Below are positions 18,504 to 28,826 of a DNA stretch of 41,177 bases, piece after piece. Position numbers and translations under genes: made by a program. Each line of letters starts with the position of its first letter. Positions within the stretch are counted from its first letter, which is position 1. Source of the stretch: Trichomonas tenax (taxonomy: Eukaryota; Parabasalia; Trichomonadida; Trichomonadidae); contig JALKBU010000421.1 in assembly GCA_023091735.1 (NCBI GenBank), positions 1 through 41,177 on the forward strand. The letters run 5' to 3'. The notes below the pieces were generated by a model. It was not told the origin of the DNA, ran no database searches, and was given only the letters and a program-made list of their open reading frames with translations.

Positions 18504-19940
18504 GAATCCATTGCAGAGCTTATCGATACTGCATCATATTTAAGGCCAAAAGGCATTTCAATTTATTTGAATCTGTTCAATATATTACACGATCATTATA
18601 AAATCGAATATTCGTCTACGAATCCACTCTTGCAAGATCTAAATAGTGATAATTATACGCCCGGAACTGTTTTTCACATGGTTGAATGGGATAATTTTGA
18701 GGACTTCAAGGGCGAAGCAATGAAAGAATCATTCGATGTTGACAAAGAAGATAATCACGATTGTTTTCGTATAACATCCACATGCTCACATAAATCATTA
18801 ATCGACATCGCGTTTAAGCATCTCAATTTGCTTGGAAGCAAAATCACAGATGAAATATTTAATTATGCCGTAAGATGAGGAAACAAAAAACATCATTATG
18901 TCTTTGTATAATGATGGTCATACAATCAATGATAATGATTGAGATGCAACGCTTTCTTATTGCCATAATGATATATTCAACCCGCTCCTTAAAGCTAAAG
19001 GCTCTATAGGAAAATTGAATCCAGGAAAGTACTTTGAATATGGAAACTACGAAGCATTTTTGTTTCTTATCGAAAATGGATATGATATTAATTCAAATTA
19101 TGGAAAAATTAAATAAATTTTTATGTCTTTCATTGCGAAAATATGTTCTTCATTATTATTGTTGAGTGCTCTGTCTGTTGCAGTTAATTTTAAATCTTTG
19201 GAAATCGTTCAATATCTTGTTGAGAGAGGCGCCGATGTCAATGCAAACTTTATAGAATATTCAGTTTTTCATATCTTAATTGGAGGCGTCCAAGATATGA
19301 AGTTTATTTCCATTATAAGATACTCATCTAACTATTGCAGTTAAGAATGGGTCTTTTGAAATCATTAAATATCTTGTTGAGAATGGAGCTGACGTAAATA
19401 CGATAGAAAATTATCATTATGTTATAAAATTTATTAAAGCCATTTGCATTTCATTACAATTTAATATTTTTCATTACAATATTGGTTTTATCAATATGAT
19501 ATTATGTTTAATAATGTGATATGTTTATCGTTGTTCTCTAATATTTTTCATTAATATAGGGCATATCTCAATGTATTTTGTATTTCAACATGATAAGGAA
19601 CCTATCACTGTTATATTATGATTAATATTATTCGTTTTTTATTAAATTATGATGCTCATCATTATGATTTGTTTTTCATAATGAAATTATGTTTATTATT
19701 GCAATTTATTTTTAATTATGTTATGAGATTTATCAATGAGATATGGAATAGTTATTTTCTATCATTTTCTTATCACTACGTTAAACAATTTATCATGAAT
19801 GTTTGTTTCTCAATATTATAATTAACACCATTACATCTTGCAATCAGATATAAATCTCTCGAAGTCGTTCAATGCCTTGTTGAGAGCCAAGAGAACCTAA
19901 GATTGAAGATCTACTGGATGATATGTTTGATTTTGATTAA
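18504..19940 (+). pseudogene. Decayed trichomonad ankyrin-repeat gene
   Basis: The remnant follows the layout of the large trichomonad ankyrin family with a DUF3447-type N-terminal part. 18504-18878 encodes the N-terminal region (LRPKGISIYLNLFNIL, SHKSLIDIA, GSKITDEIFNYAVR). It hits a TGA, shifts frame near 18890, and continues as IIMSLYNDGHTINDND. After a second TGA come SYCHNDIF, GKYFEYGNYEAFLFLIENGY and a TAA (about 19116). Ankyrin repeats follow: SLEIVQYLVERGADVNA, then after another shift SFEIIKYLVENGADVN near 19350. An AT-rich insert intervenes, then PLHLAIRYKSLEVVQCLVES (from about 19830). A last shift gives a family-like acidic end, EPKIEDLLDDMFDFD, with TAA at 19938. At least three frameshifts, three stops and one insertion mean it cannot make protein. 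Confidence 0.85.
19430..19829. other. AT-rich insertion inside the ankyrin pseudogene
   Basis: About 400 bases of extremely AT-rich sequence separate two ankyrin repeats that would normally be adjacent. The 67-codon frame at 19618-19821 is Phe/Ile/Leu-rich low-complexity text and not a gene. I see no terminal inverted repeats or target duplication. Confidence 0.5.
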
Positions 19941-20027
19941 TGAAAATTAAATAAAAAATAAAATAAAATTGAGATTGATTTAATTGTTAGTTGATGAAAA
20001 TTAAATGACGCTAATTGTTGAAACTTG

Positions 20028-23000
20028 TCATTCTTCTTGGGACGCTTCATTGCCTTTTCTGAGTTTCGCAACTAAAATGAAAACAAAAATGAGAATAATT
20101 GCAACTAATGTAATTCCTAAGACAACATATGCAGCAATAAAGTTTGGACCAACTTTTAGCTTTGTTTCTTCTTCTTGACCAAATGGATTTTGCATTGGAC
20201 TTAATTCTTGGCGATCGAATGAATCGTGATCAACGAAGAAAGGTTCCTTTCGCTCAATAAGTTTGATTCCATCAACATGGAAACATTCACATGTATCATC
20301 TGGTCCTATCCACGTATTGTCAGTTGCAACTAAGTTATCCCATGGATAAAGATCGTTCCAGAAATAGGACTCATTCTTGAGCAATTTGCTGTATTCGGGC
20401 TGAGGATTTACATGGTCACCAAATTTGTTTGTGAATCCCCACCAATGCGTCCATGGGCCATTTGGTGGATGATGTGGATTGTGACATTGCGTGTGCCAAC
20501 TAACTGTGTAGTTTCCTCCATATTGACCAGTGACCCATGGGAAGCTTCTTCCGGGATTTGATGAGGCGAGTTTATCCTTGTTGACACACGATGAAGAGGC
20601 CCAATCGCTGTTGCTGTCGGATGATGGATACCAGTTGTCATTTGGAGACTCATAGAAGTAATATATTGGGAAAATATGAACTTTCTTGTCTCCTGTGTCG
20701 GTGTCCGGGAGAGGTAAATCAGGGAGAGATCCAACATTTTTGATTGGAGTGATGACAAGTTTTGCATTAAATACATCGTTTGCGTTGAACGTAGTGTACT
20801 TGAAAACAATGTAAACTTTGATGATTCCTGATGTCTTGTTGAAGCTTATTGAGTAATAATCAGTATTTGATGGGAATTCGATCTTGCAGCCTCTCTTCGT
20901 CTTCTTCGTGCACACTGTAATTGATGACTTTCCTGCTGCTTGTTTACCATAATGATTTACATATGTTGCTTTGTTATTGAAAACAGGGCGCTTCCACTCT
21001 CCATTATCTTCTTTCACAAAGACATCTGTAGCATCGCCAAGTGTCAATGGTATCGAGAAAGAAGGAATGCGTTTGACATTTACTGCACTAATATCTTTAT
21101 AATTTGCCTGGAATGATAACGAAGAATCTGAAACTAAATAAGTTCTTGTCAATTGTTCAGAATTTGAACTGTATTTAAACGACATTGATGTTCCTTCAAC
21201 GGAGCCTTCGACATTAAGATTGACAGGAATTGTGAGTCTGTATGATGAGAATAAACTGAAATCGATTGATGTTAATGAATCAATGTATTCGTAGTCATCG
21301 AGTTTGAGACTGAAAACTCTTCCGAAACTGAATTTATCGGATGCGATCGCTTGAAGATTTCCTGATTTAACGATTCTCGCTAAATCTCCGTCTCTGATCA
21401 AAACGAAATCTTTAAGTTTTTTCTTTGTATCTGCGACTTCTCTTTCGATTTGACATGAAAATTTCGTGATGTTGCTTAGAGAGTTATCTGGAGGACATTT
21501 ATTGAGAACAGCTGTTGCGTATTCTTTAATGTATGGCAAATCTGGTCTTGCGAGGTTATCTTTGTCAATAATGATCTTCGATGGTCTGTTTCTCAACAGA
21601 TTATAGTGAGATATCATTGACGAAAGTTGATCCATTTCAGTGTTATATGCTTGCAATTCAGATCCATGTTTCCTTGCTGCTTCTGCAGCTTTCTCCCAGA
21701 GCCAGTTTACGTGCTCTAAATATTCTTCACTGAAGAAATGCGGAATTCCTGGATAAAGTGATCCAAATGAATATTCAGGTTCTTTCTCGGTTATCTTCTT
21801 TGTGACTTCGAAGAACTCTCTGATATATGCAGCTGCATGAGGACCATAGAAGTGATATAAGAAATCATCTTCGTACTTTCTTGGATCTCTGTCTGTGAAA
21901 AAAAGCATTTTTCCTATAACATAATGTTTCCAATAATACATATCAGAATGTGGAGATGAATCTTCGTTAACATATCCTATTACTTTATTTTCTTTATAGT
22001 ATTTAATGTTATCACTGATTGTGTGGTAGTTTGGATGAATTGACATTGGATGGACGAAATTAGTCATATATTCATAAACATAAAGTTCTTTTGAGATTTT
22101 GGACCAATTTTTAAGCTGTTCTCTATATAAAACATTTGTTGATGAATTTGATGTCCTCAATGGATGTGCATAGTCCTGTCCGAGATTAGCAATGTATGCA
22201 AAAACGTTATCTCTTGCAACAATATTTGGTGGTGGTTCAAATGTTTGCCAATAAACTAAAAATCGAACTTTCTGTTTGTATCCTTTCTCTTGAAGATAAT
22301 CAGATATGTTATTGACCCACTCTAAGAACAGTCCACTGTACATATTATTGTATTTCTTCATTTTCTCTTTGCAATCCGCACAATGACATCGATCAAAATT
22401 ATCCATATGTCCAACATCGACGAAAGTGAATGCATTCGGATATTTATCGAGTTTAGAAGTGATCTCATATACAATGAAGTCGAACGCAACTTTGTTAGAC
22501 AAACAAGGTGCGGAATGAGACCTTTTTCCATTGCTAAGAAGTGCCCAAGACTCTGTATATTGTTTATATTTCGCATAATTCCATTGCTCCCAGAATGTTT
22601 GCACGCAGTTAGAACACAATAATTCCTTCGCTCCTGAGTCAGTATAATCGTTATTATCTCTTAAAAATTCGGGGAATTCATTTTGAGCACCGTTATTCGC
22701 GCGCCACCAGTATCCTGGCTCATCGTTGATATTAACATCTGCTCTAACTTTGAACTCGGCAGCCTCTGGATAGACAAACATGAAACGTGTGAGAAATCTG
22801 ACTCCACCGAACTGTTCCAAGAGTTCTAAGCAGCCATAAATGACTCCTCTCTGTCCACCATTTATAATCAAATGATCACTTTCGATGAACCTTATCTCGT
22901 AACCGTCATAATCCAAATCAATGATTTTTAATGTTGTCAATTCCTTAGAAAACCTCGTCGGACCGACTAAAATCGCCTTTTCAGTGAGATTTTCTTTGTC

Positions 23001-23180
23001 TGTTATGATTGGTACAGTTTGATTTGTGATTTTCAAAAATCCTTTTTGCAGTTGTTTCGCAGCAAACATCCAATACGGTTGTTCCTGGACATAGGGAACA
23101 ATGATGGTGTAACTCGTTTTGTTCTCTCTGTCACTCAAAACGATATCTCGACAAGAACAAAGAGAAATCAACAAAAACAT
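20028..23180 (-). CDS. DUF4838-type glycosidase-like membrane-anchored protein
   Basis: A 1,050-residue secreted protein that probably acts on glycans outside the cell. Residues 1-10 are a short hydrophobic leader (MFLLISLCSC). About 25-150 resemble the N-terminal domain that precedes GH20/GH67-type barrels: YWMFAAKQLQKGF, then GYEIRF and LIINGGQRGVIYGCLELLEQ, then FGGVRF. About 165-520 match DUF4838, with SAPCLSN, an FVDVGHMDN segment, the CHCADCK cluster near 268-274, and Trp/Tyr-rich stretches. About 620-1000 look beta-rich and may bind carbohydrate. A membrane helix lies at about 1012-1038, followed by a short charged tail ending KLRKGNEASQEE. DUF4838 proteins are common in gut Bacteroidetes glycan loci; their catalytic residues and substrate are not settled, so the activity is inferred. 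An Inr-like TCATA lies about 20 bases before the ATG. It stops with TGA. Confidence 0.85.
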   Translation of the reverse strand: MFLLISLCSCRDIVLSDRENKTSYTIIVPYVQEQPYWMFAAKQLQKGFLKITNQTVPIITDKENLTEKAILVGPTRFSKELTTLKIIDLDYDGYEIRFIESDHLIINGGQRGVIYGCLELLEQFGGVRFLTRFMFVYPEAAEFKVRADVNINDEPGYWWRANNGAQNEFPEFLRDNNDYTDSGAKELLCSNCVQTFWEQWNYAKYKQYTESWALLSNGKRSHSAPCLSNKVAFDFIVYEITSKLDKYPNAFTFVDVGHMDNFDRCHCADCKEKMKKYNNMYSGLFLEWVNNISDYLQEKGYKQKVRFLVYWQTFEPPPNIVARDNVFAYIANLGQDYAHPLRTSNSSTNVLYREQLKNWSKISKELYVYEYMTNFVHPMSIHPNYHTISDNIKYYKENKVIGYVNEDSSPHSDMYYWKHYVIGKMLFFTDRDPRKYEDDFLYHFYGPHAAAYIREFFEVTKKITEKEPEYSFGSLYPGIPHFFSEEYLEHVNWLWEKAAEAARKHGSELQAYNTEMDQLSSMISHYNLLRNRPSKIIIDKDNLARPDLPYIKEYATAVLNKCPPDNSLSNITKFSCQIEREVADTKKKLKDFVLIRDGDLARIVKSGNLQAIASDKFSFGRVFSLKLDDYEYIDSLTSIDFSLFSSYRLTIPVNLNVEGSVEGTSMSFKYSSNSEQLTRTYLVSDSSLSFQANYKDISAVNVKRIPSFSIPLTLGDATDVFVKEDNGEWKRPVFNNKATYVNHYGKQAAGKSSITVCTKKTKRGCKIEFPSNTDYYSISFNKTSGIIKVYIVFKYTTFNANDVFNAKLVITPIKNVGSLPDLPLPDTDTGDKKVHIFPIYYFYESPNDNWYPSSDSNSDWASSSCVNKDKLASSNPGRSFPWVTGQYGGNYTVSWHTQCHNPHHPPNGPWTHWWGFTNKFGDHVNPQPEYSKLLKNESYFWNDLYPWDNLVATDNTWIGPDDTCECFHVDGIKLIERKEPFFVDHDSFDRQELSPMQNPFGQEEETKLKVGPNFIAAYVVLGITLVAIILIFVFILVAKLRKGNEASQEE

Positions 23181-23199
23181 TTGTGTTCTGCAAAACGGT

Positions 23200-23204
23200 T
23201 ATGA
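23200..23204 (-). promoter_or_regulatory. Trichomonad-type initiator TCATA (minus strand)
   Basis: TCATA on the minus strand stands 19 bases before the ATG at 23180. It matches the Inr core; the spacing is at the long end of what is usual. Confidence 0.4.
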
Positions 23205-24561
23205 TGCGTAGATCCTATTGATGTTATTGAATAGCAATCTAACGAAAATTCATTAAAATGAGATTCCAAAAATTGTACGAAAAGTCCGTTTCGTTTATTC
23301 TCTTTATATTTATATTCTGTGTGATGTTCCTTTCAATAGAATATTAAAACTAATCTGACATAAATGAGGGGTCAAAGTGGGCAATACTTTCATTCAAAAA
23401 ACATCAAAATGTGAGGTGGAATTTTCTCGTTAATAATATTCGTCATAATGTTAACGAATAAATTTGCGCCATTATACTGACATTTAACTTTTAAGATTTG
23501 ACATGGAAACTGTCAAATTTTATTTGCTATCAAAAATAGATATTTGTCATGTAAAGTGGCAAAAATAGATTTGTGCCAAAAACATTGGAGCAAAAAAGCT
23601 GCTCGCATCTCGCCCCATGGTTGCTTTTGAATGCTAGTGATGGAATATCATATTGAAAAGTTAAATGTCAGTATAATGGCGCAAATTTATTCGTCATAAA
23701 TGAGACTTTTTAGGAAATTATTTGCTATCTTATCTTGTTATGTAATGAATGCATTAACTATCATGAATATATTTACATTGACTTTTTGTAATGATTATGA
23801 TAAACTCGTAGCTTATAACCAAAAGATTAGAATTTCAATATTCCAAATATAACAAAACACCGAAAAATAATGATGTAACATTATTCAGCAACTTTATATA
23901 GTATTGTTTGTTCTTATTGCTGCCAAATATGAGGAATTCGTCATCAAATTTTCAAAATGAAAGAAAAGAGTTGTAATCCTTAATCGCGAAGAAAAGGAGG
24001 GGAACTTTTTCCCCATTTTTTCGGAGACATCATCGACTAAAGCAAAATCTATTAAAGCGATACTATCGAATTAACCTGCACTTTAACAATTATTTGATAT
24101 TCCAGGGTTTTATAACACACTTATTAGATTGCGCTACTTTTGAGGCGTTTTCGATGTATGAAATAATCGCAATATTTTCGATCTTTGTCAAAATACTACA
24201 ATTTTGACTGTAGATCGCAGCATATAAAGAATATATATCATTTATATCACAGAAGTACTTTTCAAGTCATTAGAGTGAGTCAGTTTTATAATACAAAATG
24301 GAATTTACGAACAGATGAGATTCATGGTTAAAAATACTCTGTTACTGAATGCACATGATACTTTTCTAACATTTACAACAGTAAAATGTTGATTCACCTT
24401 TATTACAAACTTAATCGAAATTCCAAAAGACCAAAAATGATAAAAACCTAACCTCTTTTTGTGCAAAATGCTATTTTCTATGTAATCAGGATACAATTAA
24501 CTATGTTGTTGGACTTAATTCGAATGAGAATTTTTTAAAAATCATATTTATGTTATAACAT
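23205..24561. other. Spacer with inverted-repeat element
   Basis: Apart from the inverted repeat at 23455-23693, the spacer is AT-rich and without a gene. A GGGG-N8-CCCC mini-hairpin lies at 23999-24014. The short frame antisense at 24305-24496 has no recognisable content. Confidence 0.5.
23455..23693. repeat. MITE-like element with 38-bp perfect inverted repeats
   Basis: The 38 bases at 23455-23492 are the exact reverse complement of 23656-23693, enclosing 163 bases. The arms begin CGAATAAATTTGCGCC. A 12-bp sequence (TATTCGTCATAA) occurs at 23437-23448 and again at 23688-23699. The interior has a perfect hairpin (ATTTGACA/TGTCAAAT, about 23496-23518), the motif TTTGTCATGTAAAG, and CAAAAATAGAT twice. 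No coding capacity. It looks like a miniature inverted-repeat element or a strong cruciform. Confidence 0.8.
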
Positions 24562-24924
24562 ATGCAAACTTTGTGGAGTATATATTTGAAAAGTGAACTC
24601 AAAGATTTTCTCCGCTTTCTTTATGAAAAATCTTATAAAATGGATAATTATTTTGAATATTGTTTACAAAACACAAATATTTTCAAGTTCCAGTATTCTC
24701 ACTATAATATATTCAACTCAAAAGTTATTTCATTTATGTACTCACACGATAATATAAAGTCTGGGCTCATTCCAATTGCATAATATGGTGCTGCAACAGC
24801 TGAAGGAAATGATAGTAACAAATTTTACTACTCTAGTATACATAAATGTTATGTTATTCCCATAATTGTAATGAGCAATTATAGCGAATCTAGGAATCGC
24901 TTGTATAGAGCGTGATTTTCTTTG
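24562..24924 (+). pseudogene. Decayed unknown coding sequence
   Basis: A frame from ATG 24562 runs to a TAA at 24781-24783 and then stays open in the same frame for 46 more codons to a TGA at about 24922. The text looks like protein: KSELKDFLRFLYEKSYKMDN, YFEYCLQ, then after the stop YGAATAEGNDSNKFYYSS, CYVIPIIVMSNYSESRNR. This suggests one gene interrupted by a stop. I cannot name the family; the N-terminal helices resemble the leading part of some trichomonad ankyrin proteins. Confidence 0.35.
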
Positions 24925-26540
24925 CACACACCATCATAAGTAGCATAATATGAATTTGATCTGGATTTACTCGAGATCCAACCCCAAAATAGCTGTATAT
25001 TCCTTTGATTCACTCAAAAATATGAACAAATTCATCTTTTCTCAACAGGCATTATTATTCTTTTAGTTCTGTATTTTCAAATCTAACATATGCAAATGCC
25101 ATGCTATAATATATGAGCAAATCAGTATTTTTCATAAAAATATTTTAATTTTGTAGTATTAAGTCAATGTCAGGTGAAAATTTGCAATATAACATGCATC
25201 GATCAAGAATTTAATCTAAATGATGCGCTTCATGTGACTATTTAAGTCTCCATTAACCGAGATATCAATTTGATTTCATCGAAAAATTGAACAATTTATA
25301 TATTTGAAGTGTGATAATACTATACTCGCAATTTAATATCAAGTGAGACAAGTAAATATTCGATATTTGCATTTTTTGTTCGAAATACGATTTCAATCTG
25401 GATGATTGGCTCATGCAGTCATGACTGAATGATTGGCTCATGCAAATGACTGCCGCTCGTATAGTATTTGTTCCTCGATATTACCTGGAATAATTAAAGA
25501 TCGAAGCCCAATATTTTGTGTGTTGATATATCATGCCGTTTACTTATATCAATAAATGATTTTTTAGCGGTCATATTCCCAAAGTTAGTTCTTTTGATTT
25601 ATTTTTCCGATTATAAAGTACTTTAAGATTTTGACTGAATAAAAGTAACAAGAATGTCATGGGCAATCTATTTTTTCACCCGTTTAAGTTGATTTCTAAA
25701 AAATATTTTGAAGAAGTGCATTAACTCTCAAATTTGGTTTGTAGCGACCAAAATTGGTAAAATTAGCATTTCCATTATGTAAATGTTATAATAAGTCATA
25801 TTTTATAAAGTGGATAAGGTTAAAAGTCACGTTTTTTCACAATTTATTTGACACTGTTTACATTAATAAAATAGTATATATGATGCTAATTATTTTTCCA
25901 TCGTTTTTATTTTTGAATACTTTATTTTTATTAATCAATAATTTCAGCAAATTCATTGGGAAGCTATGAGTATAAGTTGGTGTATCACATTAAAAACATG
26001 TAATATGTGCATGCATCTATGCATATTGTCGTCTCCGCAATGATTTCGTGAATTTATAAATTAAGATACTTAACAATTATTCAATTAGGAGCTTGTATTA
26101 TTTGTAATATGTTACTATGTTGTTGGCCTGTGATATATTTATAATAAATATTGCTATTTACTCAATAATAAACTGATATCAAATTGTTAATGAAAAATAT
26201 GAAACGATATTATATATTTTTAACACTACAGCTATGTATGGCATCACACAAGAGTTATATTTGCCCATACATGTTTGATGTGGTTTTGACCCCCCAGAAT
26301 TGATACACTTCTCATTTTGAGGTTTTTTCGATATCCGATTTACAATCTTTTCTAGCGAGATTTATACTCGAAAACACATATAGCCATTAAATCTTTAATC
26401 AAAATCATTGTCCACAATTAATTATAAACACCAATTAAAAACAACAAATGACTGTGAAACATTTTGTCTTCATTTTTGATTTAATTTCGATATGTTCATT
26501 ATATGTTAATGATAAATTCGCAAAAAATGACTTAAAAAAT
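24925..26540. other. AT-rich spacer
   Basis: No gene is visible. The frame at 25754-25969 is Phe/Ile-rich low-complexity text. A short direct repeat lies at 25402-25444. The right end carries the 3' end of the ankyrin-RING gene, whose stop is part of AATAAA. Confidence 0.5.
25402..25444. repeat. 16-bp direct repeat, 27-bp period
   Basis: ATGATTGGCTCATGCA occurs at 25402-25417 and again at 25429-25444, with similar ATGACTG sequence after each. It is a small tandem duplication. Confidence 0.7.
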
Positions 26541-28652
26541 TTATTCAGATACAATGTTAAGTGCCCCAGTGATTGGTTCTTTGCAGAATGGGCAAACTTT
26601 TTGGTTCTCGATCCTATCCTTGAGGCAGACCTCGCACGCGCAAATATGTCCACAAGGGATCATTGCTGCGCATGCGACTCTTCTTCTACATAGCAAACAA
26701 GGAGTTTCTTTCATATCTAGTTCACTGAATAACTCCTGGTTGTTCTCGGTCTGTGCCATGATTGTGCCTGGCACGTATGTGTCTTTCTTGTTCTTTTCGT
26801 TCTCCTCATCACGCTTTTCGACGATCTGGCGCATGAATTTTGAGAACGTTAATCTCACACCTTGTAACGGCGTTAATCCTTTCTGGTTCATGAGTTTGAC
26901 GTCCGCTCCTGCATTAATCAGTGTCTCAACGATGCCTTTGTCCATTCTCAAAGCAGCGAGGTGCAATGGAGAGTTTTTGTCGACATCAACAACATTTATT
27001 GGTGCTCCTGAGTTTATCAATAATTGTGTTAACTTCATGTTTCCTAAATCAGCGGTGATGTGTAATGGAGTTTGTCCTTTAGCATCCGTTGAATCTACTT
27101 TAGCGTGGAAGTTGATCAATGTCATAACGAAGTCTTCGTTCTGCATCTTCGCTGCGAGATGAATTGGAGCGTTTCCGTCGATGTCTTTGATGTCCAAGTT
27201 TGCGCCTGCTTCTCCTAACTTCTGGAGAATACCAAGTTGGCAGTTGACTGTTGCCAAGTGAGCGGCTGTATCTCCGTTCTCGTCGACAGCGTTGACATCG
27301 GCCTTCTGGTCAATGAAGACGCCAACTAACTCAATGTTGCCTTTGGATGTCGAAATGTGCAATGGCGTTTCTTTTTGATCATTCTGAGAGTTGACGTTCG
27401 CGCCGGCAGCAAACAAAAGCTTGGCGGCTTCAAGAGCGTTCTCAGCTGCGACGTAGTGTAGTGGAGAATCTCCGTGCTTCGTCTGTTGATTGATCATTGC
27501 ACCAGCGACAATTAAAGCATTGACGATTGGAATGTTGACGCGTTTTACTGCGTAATGTAATGGCGTTAATTCCTCTTTATCCTTCGCGTTGAGGTCCGCA
27601 ACTAAGTCTATCAAGTGTTTGACCATCTCCAGATTGTCGTTCTCGACTGCAAAGTGAATTGGACGCTTTTGGTTGTGTCCTGGAGAATTAATGTCGCAAG
27701 CACTTTCAACTAAGAAGTCAACAATACCAGTGTGGTTATTGATGACGGCGTAGTGTATTGGCATGTTTCCGGCAGCGTCTGTTGAGTTTAAGTCGGCTAA
27801 TGCTTTTTGAAGAGCTCTGATCATCTTAATGGAGCCTGATTGACACGCCATGTGGATTGGCATGATGCCCTGTTCGTTTGCCATATTGAATGGAGCTCCG
27901 TTCGCTTGAAGGATCGCCATTACGTTATCGTGACCTCCAGCAGCGGCCAAATGGACTATAGATGAGCCATCCTTTTGTAAAATTGCTGCTGAAGCGCCTG
28001 ACTTAAAGAGAAGCTCCAATTGCTTGTCCTGGCCGAGACTTGCCGCGATCATTGTTGGTGTGAGACCTTCGTTGTTTTGGACGTTCCAGTTGACGTTAAG
28101 CTTCTTATTGGACATATACTTAACCAATGGGAATTTTCCAGCCCTTATTGCCAAGTGTGCAGGAGTTTCACCATTTGCGTTCTGAATGTTAAAGTTTGGT
28201 TGATATGGCTCAAACAATCTGATAACACCCTTGGCGCCGCCCATGATGGTGCAGTGGATTGGTGTGTTTCCCTGTTTATCTTGGAGATTCGGACTCAAAT
28301 GTGCCTTCAAGAAGAAATCCATCGAAGCTTTCATCCCGAGTTCAGAAGCATAGTGCAAAGCATTGCGTCCACTGTTATCAACGACGTCCAATGGCGCTTT
28401 ATTTTTATAAAAAACGACAACTAAGGAGTTTAGGCCGTAAATCGCGGCATATATGATAGCGTTCCTTCCCTCGTTGTCCTTGTACGCCAAATCTCCTTTC
28501 AATTTTATAATAACGTTCACCATTTCGGACTGTTTGTTCTTAATCGCAGCCAAAAGCAACGAAAGGCCTTCCTCATTCACCTCGTTGACGTTGTCTTTGT
28601 TGACCGCTTTTTTGAATCCTTCCAAATCTCCTTGTTCGATTAACTCAAACAT
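26541..28652 (-). CDS. Ankyrin-repeat RING-finger protein, probable E3 ubiquitin ligase
   Basis: This 703-residue cytosolic protein has about 18 ankyrin repeats over residues 5-610 (GNTPIH, GETPAHLAI, TPLHYAV, APIHLAA and similar), which should bind a partner or substrate. The linker at about 610-645 is charged. The C-terminal RING is of the IAP/Mind-bomb sort, C-x2-C-x11-C-x-H-x3-C-x2-C-x10-C-x2-C. Its ligands are Cys652, Cys655, Cys667, His669, Cys673, Cys676, Cys687 and Cys690, all present, so E2 binding and ligase activity are likely. Codons are GC-richer than the flanks, as in a well expressed gene. The start at 28652 is the first ATG of the open frame; an upstream ATG (about 28684) closes after six codons. 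No close Inr is seen. The stop TAA lies inside AATAAA, consistent with a trichomonad poly(A) signal. The frame is intact, unlike the ankyrin remnant at 18.5 kb. Confidence 0.92.
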   Translation of the reverse strand: MFELIEQGDLEGFKKAVNKDNVNEVNEEGLSLLLAAIKNKQSEMVNVIIKLKGDLAYKDNEGRNAIIYAAIYGLNSLVVVFYKNKAPLDVVDNSGRNALHYASELGMKASMDFFLKAHLSPNLQDKQGNTPIHCTIMGGAKGVIRLFEPYQPNFNIQNANGETPAHLAIRAGKFPLVKYMSNKKLNVNWNVQNNEGLTPTMIAASLGQDKQLELLFKSGASAAILQKDGSSIVHLAAAGGHDNVMAILQANGAPFNMANEQGIMPIHMACQSGSIKMIRALQKALADLNSTDAAGNMPIHYAVINNHTGIVDFLVESACDINSPGHNQKRPIHFAVENDNLEMVKHLIDLVADLNAKDKEELTPLHYAVKRVNIPIVNALIVAGAMINQQTKHGDSPLHYVAAENALEAAKLLFAAGANVNSQNDQKETPLHISTSKGNIELVGVFIDQKADVNAVDENGDTAAHLATVNCQLGILQKLGEAGANLDIKDIDGNAPIHLAAKMQNEDFVMTLINFHAKVDSTDAKGQTPLHITADLGNMKLTQLLINSGAPINVVDVDKNSPLHLAALRMDKGIVETLINAGADVKLMNQKGLTPLQGVRLTFSKFMRQIVEKRDEENEKNKKDTYVPGTIMAQTENNQELFSELDMKETPCLLCRRRVACAAMIPCGHICACEVCLKDRIENQKVCPFCKEPITGALNIVSE

Positions 28653-28826
28653 CTGTTTATTTTTTTATTTATCGTCTTTTGACATTTAGACGGCCTTTTC
28701 TGTTTTTAAATCTAAATTTAAAAGATTTATGAGCAAATTTATAAAATCTTTTATCGTTTTTCCTCAAAAAATTTAATGATTTATTTTAATATCCACTAGA
28801 CATCTATTATAAATATCCAAATTTTG

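Noticed and set aside
1130..18960. In-frame TGA codons in broken genes as possible recoding of TGA to an amino acid
   Set aside because: The intact genes at 14027, 17835, 23180 and 32008 all end in TGA, and the broken genes also carry frameshifts and TAA stops. Plain decay explains them better.
19618..19821. 67-codon frame as a small membrane protein
   Set aside because: Extreme AT content and Phe/Ile/Leu monotony; it sits inside the insert that breaks the ankyrin gene.
25754..25969. 71-codon hydrophobic frame
   Set aside because: Low-complexity AT-derived residues, no initiator, no continuation and no recognisable motif.
26554..28689. Plus-strand frames of up to 202 codons opposite the ankyrin-RING gene
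   Set aside because: They arise from the repeated ankyrin codons read backwards; the minus-strand frame has complete ankyrin and RING motifs.
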